Below the pieces are notes generated by a model. That model made no database searches, was not told where the DNA came from, and was given only the letters and a program-made list of their open reading frames with translations. Shown here one piece after another: positions 44,640 to 54,319 of a stretch of 63,446 nucleotides of DNA; position 1 is the first letter of the stretch, and every line of letters begins with the position of its first letter. Position numbers and translations under genes: made by a program. This DNA comes from Serratia microhaemolytica (lineage in GTDB: Bacteria; Pseudomonadota; Gammaproteobacteria; Enterobacterales; Enterobacteriaceae), in contig NZ_SBEF01000019.1 in NCBI RefSeq assembly GCF_004011885.1, forward strand, positions 1 to 63,446, written 5' to 3'.

Positions 44640-45218
44640 ATAACGACCTGGATCTTATAACTAATAATTTAAAATCAAAAAGATATACTTGTTTTTATAG
44701 TGCCAGATAAGCATCGGCTGAGCGTTATATTGTCAAATGTAAGAGGTTGTGTATAGTGTTTCAAGGCTGATAAATGGTTTTATTTTGTACTACATTAATA
44801 TTGCAAGCATTTTAGTTATCGCGCAGCAGTCGCACACAGAAAACTAAAATTATGATTTAAAATCAACACCTTGGTTGACTTTAACTGGATTGAGCCAGCC
44901 TACAATCTGGGCTATCTGTCTGATATAAAAGACGACAGCAGCAATGGCTCTGCGTTTAACCGTGCTGGTATCATCGGTAACAGTCTCATACACAGAAGGG
45001 CAACTGAGACGGTGTTGATCAACCAAGCAGCCATCGTCTAGGCTATCGGCAACTGCACCAACACGCTCAGCGGATCTTCGTTGTGTCTACAGCAATCGAT
45101 TGAGGAGGGCTTGACCACGACGGCTGTCGCCGTCGAGTAGGGTAGGGGATAATTCAGCAAAATGGCTGCTGACAGGCAGCAGCACATTGACCAACCAGTC
45201 ATCACAATTGCTCGGCAA
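44640..45218. other. Intergenic region between usher II and adhesin-like gene L2
   Basis: 579 nt. The L2-proximal third is AT-rich. The rest contains a plus-strand open frame broken by one stop (see 44856-45140) that may be a gene remnant. No terminator with a T tract is evident after the usher. Confidence 0.45.
44856..45140 (+). pseudogene. Possible gene remnant of unknown origin
   Basis: A plus-strand frame runs from after TGA 44853-44855 to TAG 45138-45140 and is interrupted once, by TAG 45039-45041. The translation (VDFNWIEPAYNLGYLSD, NGSAFNRAGIIGNSL, then AIGNCTNTLSGSSL) has ordinary protein composition, unlike the flanking AT-rich DNA, and is opposite to all neighbouring genes. I recognise no family and it could be chance. 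Confidence 0.25.
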
Positions 45219-47897
45219 TCAATTGCTAATATGCTGCATCACCGGTTTTGCTGGTCTTTCTGGTAGCACAATACCACGGCTGATCTCATCGGCAGCAAAC
45301 GGCACTTTAACATCACAGCGATAGGTGGCTTGACGCAGCGGTTTATCTGGCGAAGTCGCTATTTTGGCAATATCGAAGTTAACCCAGCACTGGCGACTCA
45401 CGCTCTCGCCCCACTTCACCAGCAAGGTGCCACTTTCAGGTAGCCCAGTCATATAGACCTGACCGGCATCACCGACAATACTGGCATTCTCCTCACCAGT
45501 GACCGCATCGGCCAATGCTGCTATTGCACCAAAAGGCACCACGCCATTACCGTGTTGCAGCGTCATCAAAACTTGATAACCAATACGGGTAGCGAAATTT
45601 GCTGCCACCACTGCACCTTGGGTTGGAATAACCGTGGTGTTGGTGTGTGCCACATCGGTTCCTTCAGGTAATGAACTCGGATCAATTGCGATATTATTTC
45701 TCATGTAATCAGAAAGATAAGGAATTACCGCATAACCGCGCCAGTCAGTCAGCTCGTTGGAAACCTCGACACCAGCAGCACCGGGCACCCGCACTACAGC
45801 GATCGACTCACCCAATGAGCGCGTTAGTGTCACGCCACCGGAATGAAGCACCAGACCACCACTAAGGTTGATATTAACCGACTGCGCTACATGACTGTGG
45901 CTATAACCAGTGCTCAGGCTACCCCTGCTGCCCTGGTAACCAATATTGAAGCTATTGCTGGTAGCCTGATCCTGATTACCCCAACTTTGTGAAGCGGAAT
46001 AAGAGGCGCGTCCATCAAGCAGACCGCCAGAGATACCGGTCTGATAAGAAGTTTGTCCGCTACTATCACGCGTTGCTGAAGCCGTGGCATAAACTGATTG
46101 CAGATACTGAGCATAACCAAACACACTGAGCGGAATACTGACATTGAGCGACAACTGGCGGTTCTCAGGCCAGTTACCGTTACGATCTTTGATTTGATCG
46201 ATACTGTAGTTGACGCTATAGCTAACGCCTTTAAAACTGTTGTTATAACCTAATGCCAGACCAGTTAATTTCTGTTCAGAAGCCCAGAAGTCATCGCGGG
46301 TAGCGCGCAGACTGACGGATCCCCAACGGCCCAACTGCTGGCTGATCTGGGTCTGGAAACTGCTGCGTCGACGCTGTAACGACCAGGGTGCGGCACCGGC
46401 AGTCAGCTCGAAATTTTTGCCATTGAACTCATTAAAGTTATAAAAATCGCGCGTAGAGTAACGCAGTGCTGTCAGGTCGATCGAGGTACCACTGGCGAGC
46501 ATACTTTTCGAGTAACGGATACGGTAGGATTGGCCACTTTTGGCAGTTTCATCCTCAAATTTTGCTATCGAGTGTGTGACATCGGCAGAAAGCGCACCAA
46601 AATGGCTCAACGAGATACCAAAGCCCAAGTTAATCGCCTGATAGTCATTACTGCCCAACAGGCCACCATAAACGGTCACACCATTTGATAAACCATAAAT
46701 ACCACTGCCCATGGCAAACAGCGCTTGCCGTGACTGGCTGGTGATATTGCCGCTATAACGGCCGGTGACCACCTCATATTTCCACGCTCCGGGGCGCAAC
46801 ATGACCGGTAGCGAAGAGTAGGGCACCACAAACCGGCGTTCAGTACCATCCGCTTCGGTGATGGTGACATCATAGTTACCTGACAGGCCGGATTGAGGCA
46901 GACTATTGATATTAAACGGGCCAGGGGCAACATAGGTTTCATACATAATATTACCGTTCTGACGTACCGTAATACGCGCATTACTGTTGGCGATACCACT
47001 GATCGCCGGACTATAGCCGCGAAGCTGGCTAGGTAACATCTGCTCATTAGAGTTAAGTTTGACACCACGGAAATAGAAACCATCAAAAATATCGCCGCTG
47101 GTGTTGCTTTCACCTACCAGCAACGAAGAGCGCAGCTTGGCAATATCACGATAAAGATAGGTGTTAGAAACACGGGTGGTAACGCTATCGGATTGTGCAT
47201 TTTTACCACTGTAGTTAATGTGTGCGTGAGTGATCGAACTGCGCAGACGCCACGGCCCTACATTGATACCAGCACGCACATTGGCAAACAGGTTGGTATT
47301 GGTTCTTTCTTGTTGATTATTATTGTTGTGACTGGCACTGATGTTGTAACTCATCATGGCTGCAGAAATGCCATCATCCCATTGACTAGGATCAACCACA
47401 CCACGTAGCTCAGTACGCATGGCAATCTGCGGTACACTGACATCAAGACGCAACCGAGGTAAATCGATGCTGGTAGTTGCCTGAGGGATCAATGCCGCCA
47501 GATCGTCAATGATGCTCTGCTCTGACAACTCTTTGAACTCAGGCAATTGAGCAACATTCACCCCCCATTTTTCTAATTGAGCTGGCGTCAGTCCCGGCGC
47601 GATTTTTCCTTGACTGTTTTTCTGAAAATTGAGCGTGTACTGTCCTGCGGTACGATTGTTCACGAATACCGTCACAGTATATTCACCGGGCGCGATCCCA
47701 CCAGGTAGCGCAAAAGGTGAGAGATCAACATTCGGTTTCACCGCACGCTTTACGCCAGGATCGCGTAAAAAGCTGGGATCGAAATAGTCTTCTGCCCAGG
47801 CCGGTGCCAGAGCGAGTAGTAAACAGCAGGATAATGACTGGCGAAGAAAATGTCCCCTTAAAGATATCCGCTGGCGAGGGGAAAAAGAAATTTTCAT
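45219..47897 (-). CDS. Fimbrial outer-membrane usher II
   Basis: PapC/FimD-family usher that secretes and assembles pilus subunits. The start at ATG 47895-47897 (MKISFSPRQRISLRGHFLRQ) aligns with usher I; an upstream TTG is open. The signal peptide ends PAWAEDYFDPSFL. The N-terminal domain contains LPGGIAPGEYTVTVFVNNRT; the barrel and plug carry PGPFNINSLPQSGLSGNYDV, and the C-terminal domains have PEGTDVAHTNTTVIPTQGAVV, VPFGA and a final Cys pair (QCWVNF, YRCDVK). The 892-aa length is full. It closely resembles usher I throughout. Confidence 0.95.
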   Translation of the reverse strand: MKISFSPRQRISLRGHFLRQSLSCCLLLALAPAWAEDYFDPSFLRDPGVKRAVKPNVDLSPFALPGGIAPGEYTVTVFVNNRTAGQYTLNFQKNSQGKIAPGLTPAQLEKWGVNVAQLPEFKELSEQSIIDDLAALIPQATTSIDLPRLRLDVSVPQIAMRTELRGVVDPSQWDDGISAAMMSYNISASHNNNNQQERTNTNLFANVRAGINVGPWRLRSSITHAHINYSGKNAQSDSVTTRVSNTYLYRDIAKLRSSLLVGESNTSGDIFDGFYFRGVKLNSNEQMLPSQLRGYSPAISGIANSNARITVRQNGNIMYETYVAPGPFNINSLPQSGLSGNYDVTITEADGTERRFVVPYSSLPVMLRPGAWKYEVVTGRYSGNITSQSRQALFAMGSGIYGLSNGVTVYGGLLGSNDYQAINLGFGISLSHFGALSADVTHSIAKFEDETAKSGQSYRIRYSKSMLASGTSIDLTALRYSTRDFYNFNEFNGKNFELTAGAAPWSLQRRRSSFQTQISQQLGRWGSVSLRATRDDFWASEQKLTGLALGYNNSFKGVSYSVNYSIDQIKDRNGNWPENRQLSLNVSIPLSVFGYAQYLQSVYATASATRDSSGQTSYQTGISGGLLDGRASYSASQSWGNQDQATSNSFNIGYQGSRGSLSTGYSHSHVAQSVNINLSGGLVLHSGGVTLTRSLGESIAVVRVPGAAGVEVSNELTDWRGYAVIPYLSDYMRNNIAIDPSSLPEGTDVAHTNTTVIPTQGAVVAANFATRIGYQVLMTLQHGNGVVPFGAIAALADAVTGEENASIVGDAGQVYMTGLPESGTLLVKWGESVSRQCWVNFDIAKIATSPDKPLRQATYRCDVKVPFAADEISRGIVLPERPAKPVMQHISN

Positions 47898-48225
47898 AAT
47901 TAATCTACCTATCAAATTTAAGGCTGTAGGTTTATGGCATAGATATATCTGTTATCACCGGTTAAGGCGCTACAGCAATGTTATGAATTAACCAACAGAA
48001 ACCGGCTTGCCTTGCAGTTTCTCACTGAATAGAGAAACAACGAGAGGAGACGTTCCAAGTGAATCCCGAAATGGCTTCTTAACTTCATTCAAATGCTATT
48101 TGATTAGCCTTATTTTACTGGCCTGTTATCTCTGGCTTGCCCTCATTGGCCGAGCTAATCAAACCGACTGGAAAGGCGGAAAATACTACCCGTAGCGCCA
48201 AACCAGAAAGCCATCTCACCGTTTA
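47898..48225. other. Spacer between minor pilin IIb and usher II
   Basis: 328 nt, whereas the same gap in module I is 188 nt from the equivalent start. A plus-strand 62-codon frame (48007-48195) with a hydrophobic stretch (ISLILLACYLWLALIG) is open but opposite to the operon and unsupported. The extra DNA may be an insertion remnant. Confidence 0.4.
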
Positions 48226-48804
48226 TTACTCATAAACAAATCTGAAAGTGACCGTCGCATTGAGTGTGCCGCCACGCAGATTGACTCCGGTGACACAACT
48301 ACCACAAGATAAGCGCGCCTCAAGTGTTAACGGGCGATTTTCCAGTATTTCAATCGGCTCCTCTGCGGTTGCTAATATCAATTTATCGAGATTATCAATC
48401 GCGTTATTCTGCCCTTGTTGCACCAGACGAATGCCATAACCTTTTGAATAGTCAGTAGTGCCCTCATTATTGCGAAACAGTGGAATACCCGCACTGAAAC
48501 TATCACCAGAAACCTGAAGTTTCGGCACTAGCCCACCGGCACCGGCGCAATCACTAAAAGACAGCGTTAATAACTGCGGGTCAATACCGCTTTCTCCTGC
48601 CGCAATAATGGTGCTAGAGGAGATACTGTCAAATTGGATCGTGGCTCGGTCTACCATCACTGAGCAACTTCCACCGGTGAGGGTAGCAGAGAAATTAACC
48701 GTGGCTGATGCTGAGCCAGCAGCGTGAATTTGCGTTGCTTGTGTCAGTAATAACCCAGCGGTGAGCGCCGAAAAAATGCCACACTTTTGAAAATAACGAT
48801 GCAT
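48226..48804 (-). CDS. Minor fimbrial subunit IIb
   Basis: A 192-aa pilin. The start at ATG 48802-48804 follows GGAGGTAAA directly. The signal peptide is cleaved near IHAAGSAS. The sequence VNFSATLTGGSCSVMVDRA and SFSDCAGAGGL contains the disulfide Cys pair; a second pair is in ARLSCGSCVTGV. The C-terminal strand LNATVTFRFVYE fits subunit-subunit donor-strand exchange. It is the counterpart of Ib and probably an adaptor or tip-fibre subunit. Confidence 0.88.
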   Translation of the reverse strand: MHRYFQKCGIFSALTAGLLLTQATQIHAAGSASATVNFSATLTGGSCSVMVDRATIQFDSISSSTIIAAGESGIDPQLLTLSFSDCAGAGGLVPKLQVSGDSFSAGIPLFRNNEGTTDYSKGYGIRLVQQGQNNAIDNLDKLILATAEEPIEILENRPLTLEARLSCGSCVTGVNLRGGTLNATVTFRFVYE

Positions 48805-48820
48805 TTTACCTCCTGGCGGT

Positions 48821-49366
48821 TTAATCAAAAGCAATGCTAAAGGTTAATGTCGCCTTGATTGCACCAGGGGTGACATTATTACTGCCTGCACGCACCAAAC
48901 CGAGTAAAAAGGATTCATCTTGCACGGTATCAGCCACCGCAATTGGCGTAAGAGAAATTGGCACATTATTATTAATCGCTTTCGCTTCATCATAGAAATT
49001 GGCCAAGTCAATCGCCTCATTATTGCGACGAACCATAAAACCACTGCCAGTTGATAATGACTCTGCATCACGGAAAATGGCACTACTGCTATAAGGTGTA
49101 CTGCCAGTGACAGTCAATTTCGGTGTGGTCGAGCCAGAACAACTCACGCTGGCGGTTAATGGCAATATCGCCACTGCACTGTTAGGTTTAAAATCGATGG
49201 CTTTATGTAGGCCAAACTCTAATACGCTGTTTGATAATTCGATTTGGCAAGTGCCATCAAAAATTTTGGCTGCGAAATTAACCACCGTCGACTCTGCAGC
49301 AAACAGCGCTGGTGGCGTAGACAAGCTGATTAACAGCAAGGCACCCGAACTAACGAACCGTGCCAT
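48821..49366 (-). CDS. Minor fimbrial subunit IIa
   Basis: A 181-aa pilin starting at ATG 49364-49366 behind GGAGG at seven bases; 22 further upstream codons belong to the chaperone end in another frame. Signal peptide to LFAAES, then VVNFAAKIFDGTCQIELS and SVSCSGSTTPKLTVTGS with the pilin disulfide Cys. The end, IKATLTFSIAFD, is the pilin C-terminal strand. It overlaps the chaperone gene by 17 nt, exactly as in module I. Confidence 0.88.
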   Translation of the reverse strand: MARFVSSGALLLISLSTPPALFAAESTVVNFAAKIFDGTCQIELSNSVLEFGLHKAIDFKPNSAVAILPLTASVSCSGSTTPKLTVTGSTPYSSSAIFRDAESLSTGSGFMVRRNNEAIDLANFYDEAKAINNNVPISLTPIAVADTVQDESFLLGLVRAGSNNVTPGAIKATLTFSIAFD

Positions 49367-50084
49367 AAAATGCCTCCGTTGCCCCGAAATCGTTGATCGC
49401 TTTCCACTCCACTTTGCCCTGTTGTGGTGCATTGATGTAAATCTTATGGCTGAAAGGGGCGATTAAGGTTTCACCGTCAGCAATGTTCAGTGATACCACG
49501 CTACCTGCAACATGTAGCGTCGACAGGGTAATGTAATACGGGGTAGGGTTATTCACCTTTAGCCCTTGCTCTGAGCGGGAAAACTGTAACATTCCCATCG
49601 CTTGACGTTGGGAGAACTTCAGTCCCGCCGGGCGATAGAACAGTTTGATCACGGCTGCGGTTGCGACTTTCAGCGTACCGCCAATCACTGGAGCTTCATT
49701 GGGAGAAAGTTTTTTACCTGCTGGCATAGCCAGGCTGCGGAAATAGAAAATGGACTCACGATCTTGGGGTAATTTGCCACTTCTCTTCATCACCAGAACC
49801 TGATTGGTGCTGCCAGGTTCCAAACGGAATAGCGCCGGTGTAACGACAAATGGCGTTTGTGTTTCAAGGCCTTGTAGATCCCGTGTTACCTGTGCTTTTA
49901 CCAGATAAGGTTGTGGCGATGAGGCCGCACTGGTGACACCAACACTTTGGCCACGGGAATCGTTACTGGCGTGAAAAACAATCCTTGAACTATCAATAGA
50001 AATCCCTGCGAGTGCGGGGCCGCTCGTGGCGCCGCACAAGCTCAATAATACCCCGATTTTTTTTATCTTTTTCAACAGAGTCAT
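49350..50084 (-). CDS. Periplasmic fimbrial chaperone II
   Basis: PapD-like chaperone that supplies a donor strand to subunits. The ATG at 50082-50084 is used; a GTG three codons earlier matches the ATG position of chaperone I. Signal peptide to PALAG, then ISIDSSRIVFHASN with the subunit-anchoring Arg and AAVIKLFYRPAGLKFSQ with the Lys. The F1-G1 segment PFVVTPALFRLEPGSTNQVL is short (FGS type). It lies after the major pilin and before two minor pilins. Confidence 0.93.
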   Translation of the reverse strand: MTLLKKIKKIGVLLSLCGATSGPALAGISIDSSRIVFHASNDSRGQSVGVTSAASSPQPYLVKAQVTRDLQGLETQTPFVVTPALFRLEPGSTNQVLVMKRSGKLPQDRESIFYFRSLAMPAGKKLSPNEAPVIGGTLKVATAAVIKLFYRPAGLKFSQRQAMGMLQFSRSEQGLKVNNPTPYYITLSTLHVAGSVVSLNIADGETLIAPFSHKIYINAPQQGKVEWKAINDFGATEAFYGTVR

Positions 50085-50119
50085 TTCAGCCACTGCAAAG
50101 CAATAATATCAATTATCGA

Positions 50120-50141
50120 GGCGCCGAAATGGCTCGGCGCC
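50120..50141 (-). terminator. Hairpin between major pilin II and chaperone II
   Basis: GGCGCCGA (50120-50127) pairs with TCGGCGCC (50134-50141). It matches in position the hairpin of module I. No T run follows, so it may stabilise the pilin message and reduce, rather than stop, downstream transcription. Confidence 0.55.
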
Positions 50142-50215
50142 AAACAGAGTTACTCACTTGCCCAGGTGGTGCTTGATGCGGTTTGAAATGGCACGACACG
50201 TGTTATCGGTCAATC

Positions 50216-50244
50216 AACACCACCTGTGACAGGCTGCTGGTGTT
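50216..50244 (-). promoter_or_regulatory. Second hairpin directly after major pilin II
   Basis: AACACCA (50216-50222) pairs with TGGTGTT (50238-50244), with inner CCTG/CAGG pairing. It starts 19 nt after the pilin stop and probably protects the abundant pilin mRNA from 3' exonucleases. Confidence 0.45.
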
Positions 50245-50262
50245 AAACCCAGCAAAGTCAAA

Positions 50263-50781
50263 CTAGTTCACAATATAAGCAATGGTAATAGGGGCTTCAT
50301 ATGAACCGGCAGCGGGTGCAACAGTGGTAGAACCCATGCCAACGATAAACTGATAGTTACCCCCAGCAGCTTTGGTCACAGCCAGCGCAACACCGTTATC
50401 GACTTCGATCTGTGCTTTGGCGCTATCTTGGATCATAAACCCAACGCTATCAGCTTCATCAGAGACGAACAGCTTAGTGCTGTCAGAAGAAGCAACACCT
50501 TGAATAATTAGCGTACCGTTTTCATCAGCATCACAGTTTTCCAGTAAAACATCCAACGGCACCGCGCCGAGTTGGGTACCGGCAGCGAAATCACCTGATT
50601 TGTAAACACCCACGTTAAGCGACGGCTGACCATTGTTAGCGGTTACGTCACAGGTGGTATTGGTGATGATACCGGTCAGGATCACATCATCGGAAGGTGC
50701 TGCGGTTGCGCTCAGGCTGGTTGCAGCAAGAGTGGTGAGAAGTGCAACAGAAAGTGCATTGATTTTTAAAGACATAGTCAT
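50263..50781 (-). CDS. Major fimbrial subunit II
   Basis: A 172-aa pilin with a signal peptide cleaved near ATSLSATAA. The mature part has DVILTGIITNTTCDVTANNG and VLLENCDADENGTL with the pilin disulfide Cys pair, an Asp/Glu-rich surface, and the C-terminal strand APITIAYIVN. The first position in the module, the following hairpins and the lack of any receptor domain point to the shaft subunit. It differs from pilin I much more than the other paired genes differ, as expected for an exposed antigen. Confidence 0.9.
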   Translation of the reverse strand: MTMSLKINALSVALLTTLAATSLSATAAPSDDVILTGIITNTTCDVTANNGQPSLNVGVYKSGDFAAGTQLGAVPLDVLLENCDADENGTLIIQGVASSDSTKLFVSDEADSVGFMIQDSAKAQIEVDNGVALAVTKAAGGNYQFIVGMGSTTVAPAAGSYEAPITIAYIVN

Positions 50782-51440
50782 ACCCTTGGTTTACATTAAA
50801 AAATAACTAACGATTAAAAAATAACTGCTCTCTAGCAGAAACTTCTTGCCAAACAGCGAACTGCTTGGAGCATGAAGATACTAAACGGTTGATTAACCGA
50901 AAAACTTTAATAATTTAGCTAACTTAGCTAGATTCTTTGTTAGGAGTTTATAAACAATTACTGAAAACTTAAAACTGTTATAAACTATTAATGACGGACA
51001 TATTAATAGATGAATGATCTGGAAGTAAAGTGATTTGTGTGTGTTTTTCAGTTTTAAATGTTGTTATTTTTTGATGATTCAAAAGGTGAAATGGCTGATC
51101 AAGCGATTTTTTGTTATTTATCTATTTGAAAATAAAGAAAATACACAGTTTATTGCGCTGTTAATGTTCATAGAGGTTGAATCTACTAAAAAACAGCATG
51201 TTGTATCGCTAAGTAGTACAACTACGGTTGCTTGTTTGTTGAGGCTAGCCATCTGGAGGCGCGCATGACCAGTATGATACAGATGTGCTGTGGTTGTGCT
51301 TTATCACATTGTTATAACTATAAATTATTTCTTTGATTCGCCAAGATAGACAGCAATAAGCGGTGTTGTAGGTGATCGGGAGAGCGGAACGAAGGTGTGA
51401 ACATCAGGCGTGAAACGCCGAGGCTGCCCGGCATAGAATT
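50782..51440. other. Upstream region of fimbrial module II
   Basis: 659 nt of AT-rich DNA between pilin II and the terminator of usher I. It holds the inverted repeat CGGTTGATTAACCG (50886-50899) and the 18-bp element shared with module I (50977-50994), followed upstream by a second ATTAATAG copy (51003-51010). A 77-codon plus-strand frame (51035-51268) is AT-rich and not credible. No invertible-switch repeats or recombinase gene are seen. Confidence 0.5.
50977..50994 (-). promoter_or_regulatory. Conserved promoter-like element of module II
   Basis: On the minus strand TCATTAATAGTTTATAAC; it differs at one base from the module I copy and lies 196 nt before the pilin II start. The TTTATAAC end could be a -10 box, implying a leader RNA of roughly 190 nt; it could also be a regulator site. 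Confidence 0.5.
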
Positions 51441-51467
51441 AAAAAGCTGGAGGGGATGCCTCCAGCT
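51439..51467 (-). terminator. Intrinsic terminator after usher I
   Basis: On the minus strand a 9-bp stem AGCTGGAGG / CCTCCAGCT (51445-51467) is followed by TTTTAATTC. It ends module I, so module II is transcribed from its own promoter. Confidence 0.82.
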
Positions 51468-51530
51468 TAGCGACTATTTTTGGACTGATTTTTTGCTGCT
51501 GACGCTATTTAGCGTCAGCAATTAGCTTCG

Positions 51531-54131
51531 CTATTTGGCGTTACAGGAGTAAGTTGCCTGGCGCAACGGACGATCAGGTGAATTGCTCAGCGTTGCGACA
51601 TTAAAGTTCACCAAACATTGGCGATTGTCTGTTTCGCCCCATTTCACCAGCAGCGTGCCGCTTTCAGGTAAACCGGTCAGATAGACTTGACCCCCATCGC
51701 CAACAATACTGGCATTCTCTTCATCACCGGCAGCATTCAACACGGTTGCCATCGCACCAAACGGCACCACGCCAGAGCCATACTTCAGCGTCATTAATAC
51801 CTGATGACCGACACGGGTAGCAAAGTTCGCTTTCACAATCGCGCCGTGGGTTGGATAGACGTTAACGTTGGTTTGTGCCACATCCACCCCTTCTGGCAGT
51901 GAACTTGGGTCAATACCGACACTATTTCTGACATAATCTGTCAAGTAAGGTACCACCGCATAGCCACGCCAGTCGGTTCGCATTGTCTCGCCACCCACTC
52001 TGACATTCGGTGCTTGAGGAACATGAACCAGCGCCATCGATTCACCCATAGCACGCGAGAAAGTGACGCCACCGCCGTGAACCAACAATCCGCCACTGGC
52101 GTTCATGTTGACTGACTGTGCAGTATTACTGTAGCTGTAACCGGCACTGAGGCTACCTCTATTACCTTGATAACCGGCATTAAGGTTAGTACTGGTTGCC
52201 TGCCCCTGATTACCCCAGTTTTGTGTCGCACCGTAAGAGACACGACCGTCGAGCATACTGCCCATCAAACCGACCTGGTTCTGTGTACGGCCGCTATTAT
52301 CATGGGTGATTGAAGCGGTGGCATACATCGACTGCAACTGTTGTGCATAACCAAAGACACTAAACGGAACGCTGACACTGAAAGAGATCTGACGATTCTC
52401 AGGCCACTCGCCTTTACTATCTTTGACTCGGTCAATGTTGTAGTTGATACCGTAACTGATGCCTTTAAAACTATTGTTATAGTTGAATGACAACCCGGTC
52501 AGAGAACGATCGGAACCCCAGAAATCATCGCGATTAGCACGGAAGCTAAACGAACCCCAATCCCCCAACTGCTGGCTGATCTGGGTCTGCAAGCTACTGC
52601 GACGGCGCTGTAATAACCACGGTGAAACACCTTCAGTCAACTGATAGTTGCGGCTGTTAAACTCACTGAAACTATAGAAATCACGTGTTGAATAGCGCAG
52701 CGCTGTCAAGTCCACTGTTGTACCGCTAGAGAGCGTACTCTTCGAGTAGCGTAAACGATAAGATTGACCGCTTTTATTGGTGTCATCTTCAAATTTGGCG
52801 ATCGAGTGGGTGACATCGGCAGAGATTGCACCCAAATAGCCCAATGAAATACCGGTCCCCAAACTGGCTGACTGGTAATCGTTAGCGCCTAACACACCCG
52901 CATACAGGGTAAAGCCTTTTGGCAAACCGTAGACACCGGTTCCCATCACAAACAGCGCTTCACGTGAACTGTCGGTGAGGTTGCCATCATAACGCCCAGT
53001 GGTGAGCTCATACTTCCAGCCACCAGGGCGCAACATCACTGGCAGTGAAGAGTAGGGCACCACAAAGCGGCGCTGAGTGCCATCGGCTTCAGTGACAGTG
53101 ACGTCATAGTTACCGGATAGCCCAGCCTGCGGAATGGTATTGATAGAAAATGGCCCTGGAGCAACATAAGTCTCATAGACCACATTGCCACTCTGACGCA
53201 CGGTGATACGAGCGTTACTGTTAGCAAAGCCGGACACTGCGGGGCTATAACCGCGTAACTGCACTGGCAGCATCTGCTCATTTGATTTCAGTTGCATCCC
53301 CCGGAATGAGAAAGCATCAAAAACATCACCACCGGTACTGGTCTCACCGAGCAGTAAGGTTGATCGCAACCTGCTGATATCACGATAGAGATAGGTATTA
53401 GAAACACGAGTGTCCGATTTGGTGCTATCTGGCTGGTTAACGCGGCCACTGTACTCAATACGCGTGTGAGTCACGGTGCTACGTAACCGCCACGGGCCAA
53501 CGTTGGCACCGGCACGCACGGTACCAAACAGCGTGTTAGTTTCAGTTTTATTGTTCTGACCAGTGTTAGTATTACGCCCGGCACTAAAACTATAGTTAGC
53601 GGTCAACGCAGAGATACCATCTTGCCACTGTTCAGGATCGACTACGCCACGCAACTCTTGCTGCATGGCAATTTGTGGCACGCTGATATCCAAACGCAAG
53701 CGAGGCAGGTCAAGCTTGGTTGTTGCTTGCGGTATCAATGTTCCGAGACTGTCGATCTGAGCATCTTTCGCCAGATCTTTCAGTTCAGGAACTTGAGTCA
53801 CATTCACTCCCAAGGTTTCCAGTTGGACCGGCGTCAGCACCGGTTCGACTTTACCTTGAGCGTTTTTTTGGAAGTTAAGCGTATATTGTCCAGCACTGCG
53901 CTGGTTGATAAATACCCAAACGGTATATTCGCCGGGGGCAATACCACCAGCTTCAGAAAAAGCAGAAAGATCGATATCGGCGCCTTCGCCCATATCTTTC
54001 AGAAAGTCGGGATCGAAATAGTCAGCCGCCCAAGCGGGAGAAAAAGTTAGCAATAAGCACCAGGTTAGCGGGTGCTTAAGAAAATGGCCTCCCAAAGACA
54101 GAACATGACGTGGGGGGGAGTAAATTTTCAT
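51531..54131 (-). CDS. Fimbrial outer-membrane usher I
   Basis: PapC/FimD-family usher, about 866 aa from ATG 54129-54131 (MKIYSPPRHVLSLGGHFLKH), the start that aligns with usher II; 20 more codons are open upstream. The signal peptide ends PAWAADYFDPDFL. It shows EAGGIAPGEYTVWVFINQRS in the N-terminal periplasmic domain, PGPFSINTIPQAGLSGNYDV near the plug, PEGVDVAQTNVNVYPTHGAIV in the C-terminal domains and a final QCLVNF...YSCNAK Cys pair. The strong similarity to usher II along the whole length indicates recent duplication. Confidence 0.95.
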   Translation of the reverse strand: MKIYSPPRHVLSLGGHFLKHPLTWCLLLTFSPAWAADYFDPDFLKDMGEGADIDLSAFSEAGGIAPGEYTVWVFINQRSAGQYTLNFQKNAQGKVEPVLTPVQLETLGVNVTQVPELKDLAKDAQIDSLGTLIPQATTKLDLPRLRLDISVPQIAMQQELRGVVDPEQWQDGISALTANYSFSAGRNTNTGQNNKTETNTLFGTVRAGANVGPWRLRSTVTHTRIEYSGRVNQPDSTKSDTRVSNTYLYRDISRLRSTLLLGETSTGGDVFDAFSFRGMQLKSNEQMLPVQLRGYSPAVSGFANSNARITVRQSGNVVYETYVAPGPFSINTIPQAGLSGNYDVTVTEADGTQRRFVVPYSSLPVMLRPGGWKYELTTGRYDGNLTDSSREALFVMGTGVYGLPKGFTLYAGVLGANDYQSASLGTGISLGYLGAISADVTHSIAKFEDDTNKSGQSYRLRYSKSTLSSGTTVDLTALRYSTRDFYSFSEFNSRNYQLTEGVSPWLLQRRRSSLQTQISQQLGDWGSFSFRANRDDFWGSDRSLTGLSFNYNNSFKGISYGINYNIDRVKDSKGEWPENRQISFSVSVPFSVFGYAQQLQSMYATASITHDNSGRTQNQVGLMGSMLDGRVSYGATQNWGNQGQATSTNLNAGYQGNRGSLSAGYSYSNTAQSVNMNASGGLLVHGGGVTFSRAMGESMALVHVPQAPNVRVGGETMRTDWRGYAVVPYLTDYVRNSVGIDPSSLPEGVDVAQTNVNVYPTHGAIVKANFATRVGHQVLMTLKYGSGVVPFGAMATVLNAAGDEENASIVGDGGQVYLTGLPESGTLLVKWGETDNRQCLVNFNVATLSNSPDRPLRQATYSCNAK

Positions 54132-54319
54132 GGTTTTGTTACCCATCAAATGTGAGGCAGTCGCTTTGTTCAACGCATCAAACAGCATCAATATTTCGTC
54201 ACCGTATCAGTGGCATCTCAGGCTGCATAAGCCATTGACTTGAACGTGTTAAGCCCCGTAAATAATCTCTGGTGCTGAAAATGGCTACGACGGATTAACA
54301 TCTAGCCCAATCGAACTGA

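Noticed and set aside
48007-48195. 62-codon plus-strand frame with a hydrophobic segment between minor pilin IIb and usher II
   Set aside because: Opposite to the operon, no convincing ribosome site, no recognisable relatives; kept only as part of the spacer note.
51035-51268. 77-codon plus-strand frame upstream of pilin II
   Set aside because: AT-rich, Lys/Phe-rich composition typical of non-coding DNA; no ribosome site.
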